Shown piece after piece: positions 13,450 through 23,800 of a stretch of DNA of 47,500 nucleotides. The DNA lies in the NCBI RefSeq assembly GCF_964340395.1, contig NC_135562.1, forward strand, positions 18,496,485 to 18,543,984, read 5' to 3'. The notes under the pieces are model-generated. The model made no database searches. It was not told the DNA's origin and was given only the letters and a program-made list of their open reading frames with translations. Positions within the stretch are counted from its first letter, which is position 1. Every line of letters begins with the position of its first letter. Source of the stretch: Glandiceps talaboti. Its lineage: Eukaryota > Hemichordata > Enteropneusta > Spengelidae. The translations under genes were made by a program, and so were the position numbers.

Positions 13450-13655
13450 TCTTTCAGCCGAGGAAAATACCAGTGACCTAAGGTGCCTTAGCGATCTGTA
13501 CATGGTAGGAACCCCTAGGTTACTAGCATTTCAGGCTGAATGAAGACTGCAATTGTAAGTATGATTTATGGAAATCGTGAAAAAATAACGATGATTTTCA
13601 ACATTTTGACCCATATTTCGAGTACGTCGTGACGTCGAATAACCAGGGTATAAAA
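13450..13655. repeat. Dispersed imperfect-palindrome repeat, copy 1
   Basis: Begins TTTCAGCCGAGGAAAATACC and turns back at GCATTTCAGGCTGAATGAAG, forming a loose stem of about 100 bp. It is followed by a segment ending AACCAGGGTATAAAA. The same two-part arrangement recurs at about 21565-21785 and 43510-43800. It looks like a short foldback transposon family. Confidence 0.6.
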
Positions 13656-15285
13656 AACATTTACTATTTAAACGTGTGCAACCTGGATTATGTGCGCCAT
13701 AATAGTACATATACAGTAAATGTGATCATCGCTTACACCACATTGCTTTCAATTCTACTGTCGGGTTATTTTATAAGGGAAAGCTTCGATATTTGGAGTT
13801 TTAAAACCTTAAAATAAAGACGAGGCAAATAATTGGCGGGGAATGAGGAAGTCATTTATTGCGAACGCCTCCAGACCTTATTTTTAAATTTGCATAGAAT
13901 TTCAACATAGTCAAAGGTAGTTAAAATACAGAACAACTGATTCATGCATACCATGTATACATACACTTAACGATAACCTGAAAGGCTATAGTGTAAAGAC
14001 AACAGTCAATTTGTTTAAGTAACTCACTTATCAACCGTCACCTCAAAGAGTTTTACAAACATTTAAATTGTGGATAGATGGACCGTTGAGTTATACAATG
14101 AAAAATACAAAGTTTGCACAATTCAAACACTCATGGAACTGTCCTAAAATAAAGGACTCCTTTTAGTCTACAACGAGGTAAACTGTTTAAGTCTCGTGAG
14201 ACTTGCTACTATCTAGAATGAGATGCTAAGGCTGATAACCCTAAAATGTGTGCTAAGAGTGTTGGTTAATCAAAAGAAACGCAACACTATTAAATGATTT
14301 CTGAACACTTACGACTACGTATTGAGGAATGTGATTAGGTAACACTTGTGAATAAATACATTACTTTAAACATGTATAGTTAGTCACAATGTAAATGTAC
14401 AAATGGTGATTCACAGAAACAAACTTTGTTTAATGAAGACGAATCAGTGTAAAAACATACCGTGTTTTAAAAAAAACCTGTTGTGAATAGAAGTATTTAC
14501 ATTTAAATTATTGCAAACACAAAACTTATCAAGTGAAATTTACCGATTTAGTTTACACTTTGCTAAAATAAATACTTGTGACGTCTCTCTCAGGAACATT
14601 ATAGAATAATCGCTGCATAAATACCTACTGCATAAATACATGAAAACCAATCCTAGCCTACCAATTTTACTTTCCTAACTTTTCATTCAACGTTGCTGTC
14701 ATCAGTGAGCTATAATAAATTTATATCAACATCAACAAATACCTATATTTACACTGTTTAAACATAGGTAAGAACAAGAATATATATAAATCTGTATGAT
14801 ATTTTGACAAATTTTAGTTTGTTGCAATAAAGGTACATCTTTTATAATCAAAAGGTCAGTTTATCTGAGGAAAGGTCAGACCAACACTCCAAGAAATAAA
14901 GGCATTTACGTTAATGGTGGGATCTACCCATAATCTGGAGTCAAGTCGTGGTTTCATATCACACACATTTCGTGAGATTGCCAAAAGAACCACCAATTTG
15001 ATTTTTGCTTCACATTCATTGCTCTGCAAGTGTCTTAGCAATGATGTTGCCTCATGGGCGTCAGCAGACAGTGCATTAGATGAACAATAAATATTCATGA
15101 CTCCTAAGGGGTTATTACCTATAGATAAATAGTCACGAAATTTTCTTTTTTCTTTTAAAATCTACAACATGTACATATCTGTTGACTGCCATGAGACAAT
15201 ACTCGACAACTGATAGGACAATGAATGCGAGGCAAGTTTAGTTTTTTGGTGTTTCTTTTCAGTGACGCGAAATTATGGGATATTA
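13656..15285. other. No supported gene downstream of gene A
   Basis: No recognisable coding sequence. A minus-strand ORF at 14856-15098 (contains EATSLLRHLQSNECEAKIKL) lies downstream of the gene A stop, has no acceptor that I trust and is not recognised. No clear AATAAA for gene A was found on the minus strand, so the 3' UTR length is unknown. Confidence 0.5.
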
Positions 15286-15362
15286 AATCATGAAATGACT
15301 CTCCAGAAACCAATGTTTATGAATTTCAAACTTATTTCATTTCTTTGAGTGGTGTTCCCCTC
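15286..15362 (+). repeat. Repeat fragment shared with the 2.7-kb units
   Basis: Matches the 3' part of the LINE relic in the tandem units (about 4320-4400): both read AATCATGAAATG, TCCAGAAACCAA or similar, TTTATGAA and TTGAG(T/C)GG(T/C)GTTCC. It lies within 20 bp of the left end of the A/B homology block (about 15380), so a repeat sits at a duplication breakpoint. Confidence 0.6.
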
Positions 15363-15405
15363 AATCATCAAATGAAAATACAATTGTAAAAGAATTGTTA
15401 CCAAT

Positions 15406-15546
15406 CTACATGTTTGAACCTTCAACAGCACCCTGTTGACTATCTTCTTCGAAAAAGCCGACATTCTTTTTCTGTGGTGATAATCCTTCACTAGTCCGCC
15501 TTTTATGGAATTGCTTACCAGATGGATCCCGCCAAACAACCACGAC
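15406..15546 (-). CDS. Gene A exon 17: cytoplasmic tail and stop (codons 730-775)
   Basis: Acceptor GTAAACAG|GTC. Encodes [17 protein letters not shown] to GAVEGSNM, then TAG. Phase and paralogue conservation support the frame: B has the same length and mostly conservative changes. The tail is only 46 residues and lacks the heptad coiled coil of vertebrate GABBR1 and GABBR2. Confidence 0.88.
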   Translation of the reverse strand, partial: VVVVWRDPSGKQFHKRRTSEGLSPQKKNVGFFEEDSQQGAVEGSNM

Positions 15547-16729
15547 CTGTTTACCAGACATTTCAAAAAGACAATCATGAAATAAAGAAAGATACAATAT
15601 CAAGCCCAATTTTGATCCTTCAATGGTAACAATAAGAATGTTAACCTAAAGGTAAACAAGTCACTTACGATCACATTCAAGTACTAGTATCTTCACAATT
15701 CGTACTTTACATGTGTCAGTTCATGTATAATGTGTATATGGAAGAAATGAAATTTGTCAACAATTACAAAAGATCCCGTTGGAATGTGTTCATACATTTC
15801 ATTGTAGTCAAGCTCGACCTGATAAATTCACACTGAAATTAGTCCATACAATGTCATGTCATGTCATGTCATGTCCAAATATAATTATAATATAATATAA
15901 TATAATATAATATAATATAATATAATATAATATAATACATTGTAATATAATACATTATATAATGTCATACATTATTCAAAAACGTAGATTGTTTTGCTGG
16001 AAATCCTTCACTAAAGTGTACTCCTTTATCTTACCTTTTCAACAAACATCATGCATAAGGTGATAGTGGTGCATAGAAATATTGGTAGACTTGTAAACAG
16101 GTAGCTTAGAGTTGGCATATCACGAAGTGCCAAGTTTAGGATTATGATTACTAAGCTGGCCATCATGATGTTATAGATAGATATACCAATTTGTCTGTTA
16201 AAAATACCAAACGCAATGCTGTTTGTGTAAATAGCCAAAATATATTAATTTCAATAAGTAACTTCGCTTGGTAGTATATTGACATGAATAAAAAAACGTT
16301 TGAACGAATGAATGAATGAATGAATGAATGAATGAATGAATGAATGAATGAATGAATAAATGAATGTACGAACGAACGAACGAATGAATGGATGGATGGA
16401 TGGAGTAATGAATGAATGAACGAACCAACGAACGATCGAACGAACGAACAAACGGATGGATGGATGGAGGAATGAATGAATGAATGAATGAACGAATTGA
16501 TGAATAAGTGAATGAATGAAATTTATTTCGCCAGATAATAAAAGAACATACATATGATACAAATATACAAAATGAATACAAAAGAAATACATAAGTGTTA
16601 TCTGATGTAGACCATGAAAATAGTTCAGAAGAAGTAGTCTTATCGATGGCCCGTACATTTTTCTACATTTCAAATCGAAAACAGGACACAACGAACTTTC
16701 AGAGCAAAAGTAAAATAAAAATACTCTTA

Positions 16730-16769
<40 letters not shown>

Positions 16770-17342
16770 TAACGCGCGCGCGCACGCAACTTAACATTTT
16801 CCTTATAAAAATGCACTTCTAGTATTTGAATATGCGATAAGAACGTGAACAATGATTTTGAAATATGACAAGAGACAAACCTTGCATCATTTAAACCTTC
16901 TACTTGTATATTTCTTGTTTCGTGTGCAAGAAAGCAACCAAATATCAGTAGTAGTCCTTTCTGTCCGCAGACAGCACCGACCCACCACCAAATATGCTCA
17001 GAGCTACACGTATGGATTTCCACAATTCCTTTCACTGATCTTTGCATAATCTGTCAATTTACAATGTACAGAAGACACATTAATATTTTACAGAGGAATA
17101 CCACACAACTGTCGATTGTGTTCAATACACTGGTTTTGTAGTAGGTTTCCGATGGCATTCAAAATTCTGTATATTGTTGGGGCTATTCCGTATTAAAACA
17201 ACATTGATTGTAACATGACACATTTAACACGTGCACAACATCAATGATTGCAAATAAACTCAAAGAAATGTATACATGCATTCATCCATCAATCCACGCA
17301 GGCACACGCACACATACATACATACATACATACATACATACA

Positions 17343-17374
<32 letters not shown>

Positions 17375-17835
17375 CATACATACCGGTACATACATACATA
17401 CATACATACATACATACATACATACATACGTTTATCCATCACATGGTTTACATGGAGCAATGTTTTACTTACAAAACCAGATTTAAACTGAATGCCTCCC
17501 GTAAGGGAATCACTAATTATGCAAATAACTCATTAAACTTTAAAAAAATATGGTAACAGGCCTTGTTTTTTTGGAGAAGCGTGCTTTCTTAGGTTAATGT
17601 ATGTAAGAGTGTATGATACTGCTTATTTACTGAATATCGTTCATTATTCAAAATACTCATTAAAGGAAAAAGTTGTAGCAACAAACTTCATAGGACAGGT
17701 GCATATTATTATAGTTGATGTACGTATCATACAAAATTTGAAGCTTGTATTTTTAAGATACAACCTAGTTACCTAAAATCATTAATTATGCAAATTTTTC
17801 ATTAATACTAAGCTATATAAAAGATTTTATAGGAC

Positions 17836-17869
<34 letters not shown>

Positions 17870-20800
17870 TCATTCCCACGTACAAAAATGTGATACAGAA
17901 CAGAACTAAATATCCTTATGTATATACATAAACGTGTTATTCGGGAAAAGGGTGTGGAAGTAGTTTTGTTACACAACTAATCGAGTCCTCCCCTCACAAA
18001 AACATATGACACTCATCATTTAATTTTGCCCTGTTTCAATCAAGACTATTTAACGTGGTAGATGATACATGGAAATACACTGAAATTACAAAATAAATTA
18101 AACATGAGCTCTAGATCCCGAAACAACCAGACTGTAGACATTTTTTAAATTCCCGCTTAAACTCTGACCTGCATTGTATAGTCCTAATATGCACTGGTAT
18201 TTTATTCCATAGTTTCGCACCTGCATATTTTATGCTGAATTGGCCCGACCTATGTTTTGTTCTTGGAATATTCAAATCGTTTCTCCTGCTTTGCCGTGTT
18301 GAATAAGAATGGCTAATTGTAGTGAAGTAATCGTGGAAGATGCTTGGTAGTCTTTTATGTAAAACATCATGGACAAACATCGCTAATTGTAGGCTGTGTT
18401 GTTGAAAAATGTTTAGAATACCGAGCTTTTGAAATAATGGTTCTGAAGGTACATTCCATTTGCTAAAAGTCATAATACGAATTAATCGTTTTTGTACAAT
18501 AAATAATTCATTAAGGTAAGTCGGGTACGTACTCCCCCATACTTCCAGTCCATATGTGATGTGTGGGAGAACAGTGGAGTTATAAAGCATGATAAGTATA
18601 TGTTGAGGCACAACTTTGCGAATATGTAGGAATATGCCTGTAAGTTTGCTTATTTTAGAATTTACAGCAGTTATTTGTGGCTTCCAGGACATACACTGAT
18701 CAATTGACACTCCAACAAATGATGCAGTATCAGTTTCTTGCAGTATTGTGTCTTTTATGCGCATAGATCCAGTGTTATCCACTGTTTTCCTTTTGCTTTT
18801 CAGAATTAAGTAATTCGTTTTAGCTAGATTTATCGTTAGCTTATTCGCATCATATCTGCTTTTTCGCATCATATCTGCTTCGTTAGCTTATTCGCATCAT
18901 ATCTGCTTTGTTATGCTTAACGTATGTACTAAATTGTATTGAAATTGAAGTATGCAGTCTTAAGATATAGCCTAATTACCGAAAATGATTAATTATGCAA
19001 ATTATTCATTAACACTGTAAGGTACATCACTATCTTTATAGGACATACACAATTTGTTATGGTTAATGTATGTACTGAATTGTATTGAAATTGAAGTATG
19101 CAGTCGTAATATATAGCCTAATTACCAAGAATCATTAATTATGCAATTTATCCATTAACACTGAAAGGTACATCAACAAGCTTTACAGGACATGTGTGAT
19201 TGCTATTGTTAACATGTGTACTGAATTATATTGGAATTGAAGTATATATTCTTATGATATAGCCTAATTACCGAAAATCATTAATTATGCAAATTATTCA
19301 TTAACACTGTACGGTGTATCAACAAACTTGATAGGACATATGTGTTTTCTTTTGGTAAATGTATGTACTAAATTATGTTGAATTTGAAGCATGTATTCTT
19401 AAGATATAGCCTAATTACCAAAAAATAATTAATTATGCAAATTATTCATTAACGCTGTAAGATACATCAACGAATTTTATAGGACAAATGTATGTTGTTA
19501 TGTTTAACGAATATACTAAATTATATTGAAATTAATGTATGCAGTCTTAAGATATTGTGTAATTAGTTGATTTCATTAATATGCAAATTTCTCTAATTAA
19601 ACATTAACAGATCTGGCTCAAAACCTAATCAGGTCTAGCCATTACCCTAAAGATTATATATCTAAAATTTCATTACAATTGAGCCAGGCGATTTTTAAAA
19701 AATGATGACACAGACAGACTAACAGACAGACACACAGACACACCTTCCCCTTTTAATACCTCCCTTACCCTTACGGGGGGTAATCATATACTTACTTCTG
19801 TAGACACCTCAATAAGACGTGTTATGCAGGGATCAACCAGTTGCCAAGTGGTTAAGACAATAATATCAGCCAACAGTAGGATAAGTACAAATATTATCAA
19901 ATGTTTATCGTGCATTGGCTGTAAAATAAAATAAAATACACTTTATTTTCCGTTGTGGTTTCTTTCTGTTATTGGACACTAGTGAGACATTAGTATATAA
20001 TTAGGCGTGTATTCCTGATAATTTTCATTGCTCAATTCAGGTCACCGTATAAAGGGACTTAACTGCACAATTGACTCCAAGTTTACGATGGATATATTTA
20101 GTGACAATAGCTGAATATTTAGTTAGGAATTATATTGCTTTTATTTTTATATACGATCGGGAACTCGAAAATATATCCTCTTGGTTATTAGATGTATAAA
20201 GAGAAAGGTAACTCAGTTCGTTTTGTTTATGAAAAGTGTCACATAAGGAATGATATTTTATTACTGAATTTCAAAGTGAATTTTGTCTTTTACGTGGTAT
20301 GAATCGAATATGCAAGGGCAGTTCAGTGGCTTTATTGAAAGGTATTCCGGTGGAACCCTGCACATATTACTAGCCCTATGACAGTGTAACGATTTACAAG
20401 GTTCAGTAAAAGTGCCTATGCATTTTATACACAACGAAACGTCACAGCAGTTTTGAATATATCATACTAAGATATGAAGACATGTTACTTTTGTAATAAC
20501 TCACCCCTTTTCGAACTTTCAATTTCATAAAAAGCTTATGAATGCGCCACGTTTTAGCAAACATGGGTCCAAACCCTAATGTAAAGCCAATTGATAGAAA
20601 CCATTTACCAATCTGAAACAAACAACAATTGGTATTTCTGTTTAAATGTATAACCAGACAGTTGATTTTGCTGGAGAAGCAATTTTTTTATATTATTTTG
20701 CTTTGTTATAAACAAATACTTTCATCGTGAACCATACATTTCTAACCTAGATATTTCGAGGAGACTGAGCTACTGTTCATCGGGTCTCCAATCAAAGAAA

Positions 20801-23800
20801 CCTTCGGGGTCTCCAATCAAAGAAATCTCAGGTTATGTCAGAATTTAAATAATACTGAATCCAGAAGCTGTTATCATGTGACATCGTGCTCTAGTCTTGG
20901 AATGGTATAAGTGTAAAGTTGTATTGCTTTTTTCATACACACAAAATGCCAATGGCCGTATGTACACGATTTTAAAATTAAATGATTACACCTTGGAAGG
21001 CACTTATGAAAATTGCATTGCAATAAATTAACTCTTTTGATTTTACAGTGAAAGGTGACAACTCAAAATAGAACATAACAGAAACAGTTACAGACTGGAG
21101 CAATGTATTCAATCTCTCGTAAGTATTACTTTGCTCGGAGATATACGCCCTATCGGTTTTGTTATACAGAAAGAAAGAAGAGGGACGGGCTGTTGTATTA
21201 AATTACCATGTATTATTAAATTGTAGTTTTCTAACAGTTGTTCTGACCGGTTACATTTACTACTCACCAGACATGAAGTTGTACGTTGGTTGTCAGTGTG
21301 TAAGTAACGAGAGTTCATTAAACCAAGTGGAATGATTGATACATACACCAACAAAGCACCAAATAAAGTAATGGTATTCATCCTTGGAGAAGATAAGCGG
21401 ATGAATCTACAGAAATAGTAACAAGTTACTATAGCTTCTTAAAATTGCATAGGAGTGTTAGCTATTTAGTAGGGTAATAACGGTTAATATAAAGGCCTTT
21501 AATGAGTGGAAGCATTAGGCGAACACGATACCAATATGCAACTGGTTATTTAGATGCTATTCCTCAATATTTTTCTTCGTCCAGTTAAGGAAAATACGAG
21601 TGACCATTTGTCACTACGAGTCTAGCGATTCGCAGTGACAACCCTTAGCTCACGAGTATTTCCCAGCTGAAGAAAAAAAAGGAGAATAACATAATTATAT
21701 CAGCAGAACCAGTGACATAGACAGCGTTGTCATGGCATAGAAGCGCGTTGCCGTGATGTAGAACAACAGGGTATATATCTTATATTATATTATACCAGTA
21801 TATTGATGGTGGAAATCGAGGGATATGATTGGTCTAGACATCGAACTAGCGCGTCTAAAACGAGTGATAATGCACTGCTGGTACGATAATGCACTGCTGG
21901 CACGCGTCCAAATTTTGTTCGTCTACGAGCGTTGAGTTGTAGTCCGCCGTGATACTGATAGTGAACTCTTCGAATTGTCAGAGGAGGATTTTCTCTCAAT
22001 GAGACAATATTTTATGAGAAATTATGAAGGAAATTTCGAAAGCAACCCAGTCATCGCGTATTTGTTCAAATCATCGCCTACTACATGTACTAAGGTCAAG
22101 GCGCTAGGCATGCACGAGATCGGTCCCAGCCTCGGCGCGGCTGGAGTGGAAACATTGGTGAGCTGTCCTGTCCTGTCATAAAAATGAAGCAAGTGAAAGA
22201 GCTTACACGGGCCGACTTACCATTAATGTAAATAGAAATTTGTCTGGGATCCTGTCCTAGAGTATCAGTCATCAATCCGAGAGGGAAATCCTCAAACCCG
22301 AAAATCTACTGACGTAACTTCCAGTTTATAAATACATTGTAAATATCAACCTGTCTATCACTTCACCGAGTCACGAATTCGGCCGGGAGCGATCGAAGCA
22401 CGCTGTGTTCAATAAACCACTTCAAGTTTATACCTTGAGTCAAACAGGTTGTTTATTCATCACTGTGCACTTTTAATGAGCCGATCAATGTACAGATTAT
22501 CCCTAGAAACGACGAGCAGATAAAATAAACCCAGTCGCTGCACGACGTTCACATTGAGGCCAAGATCAGCTGTCTTGAAAAGCAGCGTTATTGTTATGCA
22601 AATTAGACACAGAGGCGCATATGAAACGAGAAAACGTTAGTTCTTATCTTGTTTCCGATATTATCAATATACTAGTATAATATAATAGCGATAAACCACC
22701 CCCTGGGGAAGGTATACCACTCGGTTTTGACCAGTGAACTCAATGTATGCACTCGCTATCGCTCGTGCATATATTTCGTTCACTGGTCAAAACCTCTTGG
22801 TATACCATCCCCAGGGGGTCGTTTATTGCTTAATTTTTGGCTTATGAATGGTATAAATAATATTATAATGAAGGGTTGCAATATCATTCTTTGTAAAGAC
22901 AATGTTAGTTATTAAGAAATAAGCAGATCTTTCAATGTTATTCAGTCTTTATAAACAGACAGTATGATAACAGTTCCCTTAAAACTTCTTTTGTGGGATA
23001 GATGTACTTTAGTAAAGGAAATGTTCAGTCTGGCTTCTTTCACCCTAGTCTTACTTCTGCCAGTTTCACTCTTATTGATTACTGCTATCAACTTGCATTA
23101 TGACTATGGTTGATAGAGTACCACCTCTGTAACCTACTAAAATTTGAACTCTTGGAAAGAAGTCATGCATGTGCCCACTGTGTTCGGTCATTTTGGGAAT
23201 TCCCTGTAATACCTTATAGAAAAAAGATTTCTGGTCACTTCATCGTTGTATCCCAGTCTCTTTCAAATATTATAGTTACATGATATAAAAAATTCATAAA
23301 AACTATACAAACATACCCATGGTTTCGTTTGATGATGTTGAGGCAGAGAAAGAAGATATCAAGCAAGATTCCAAACGATGCAAACACTGTAGCTGATATA
23401 AGTAGTCCATCGTGTACGTGCAGAGTCATATAGTGCAACTGTTCTCTATCCACTGGAGGAAGGCCATCTATGGAAAGTTTGAAAGAAATCGGTCCAGTCA
23501 TGTCCAAGTAATGGTTCTGGACATGAAAACATCATAAAAAATGTGGCCGCCTGGTGCTTTGGATCGTATCACAAAATAAGTTGACGTGCATATGTATGCA
23601 ATAGTGTGCTGTCCTTGTACCAAGTTTGATAGAAATCGGTCCAGTCATTTCCGAGAAATGGCTCCGGACGCACGGACGGACGGACCGACGTGCGTAAGGG
23701 ACTAATAAAACAAAACAACTTTCATTCTCTGAGATGTAGTATATGACTCATTATAAAGTTGTTGACGCTGCCTCTGACATCGTAAGGGTACCAAATTGAA

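Larger units (their letters stand above)
17500..19600. repeat. Tandem array of about 146-148 bp monomers (family 2), interrupted
   Basis: Each monomer contains TAGCCTAATTACC, TTAATTATGCAAATT, TTCATTAAC and ATAGGACA. The AATTATGC word lies at 18991, 19137, 19283 and 19431 (spacings 146, 146, 148). More diverged monomers lie left of the LINE insertion at about 17510-17860. A single stray monomer is at 34370-34510. Confidence 0.85.
17474..19785. mobile_element. 2.3-kb insertion in gene A intron 14, absent from gene B
   Basis: Gene B reads TTACTTATAAAATGATATACTT without a break (41840-41865). In gene A the matching flanks, TTACTTACAAA and ATATACTT, are separated by this segment, so B is the empty site. 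The left end is ACCAGATTTAAACTGAATGC, which also starts the dispersed repeats at 2783 and 29993. The right end is a hairpin-like CCCTTACCCTTACGGGGGGT followed by AATC. Inside are about 146-bp tandem monomers, a nested LINE fragment and a terminal CAGACAGACACAC stretch. The layout resembles Helitron-related non-autonomous elements; the class assignment is inference. Confidence 0.75.

Noticed and set aside
15288-15609. 96-codon minus-strand ORF overlapping gene A exon 17 (and its 74-codon counterpart at 39950-40174)
   Set aside because: Wrong frame. Phase from exon 16, the acceptor at 15546 and A/B conservation support the [10 protein letters not shown] frame.
16198-16763. Long minus-strand ORFs rich in Ser-Phe-Ile-His over the GAAT repeat
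   Set aside because: Microsatellite translation. The true coding exons here are 16035-16194 and 16881-17050.
17276-17556. ORFs of Tyr-Ile-His-Thr repeats
   Set aside because: (CATA)n microsatellite translation in all frames.
18111-18872. 253-codon ORF as a host gene in gene A intron 14
   Set aside because: Clear non-LTR RT C-terminal sequence nested in a repeat array; truncated and without catalytic motifs.
22375-22480. LTR retrotransposon R/U5-like stretch (CAATAAACCACTTCAAG)
   Set aside because: No paired LTR, primer-binding site or polypurine tract found within the insertion.
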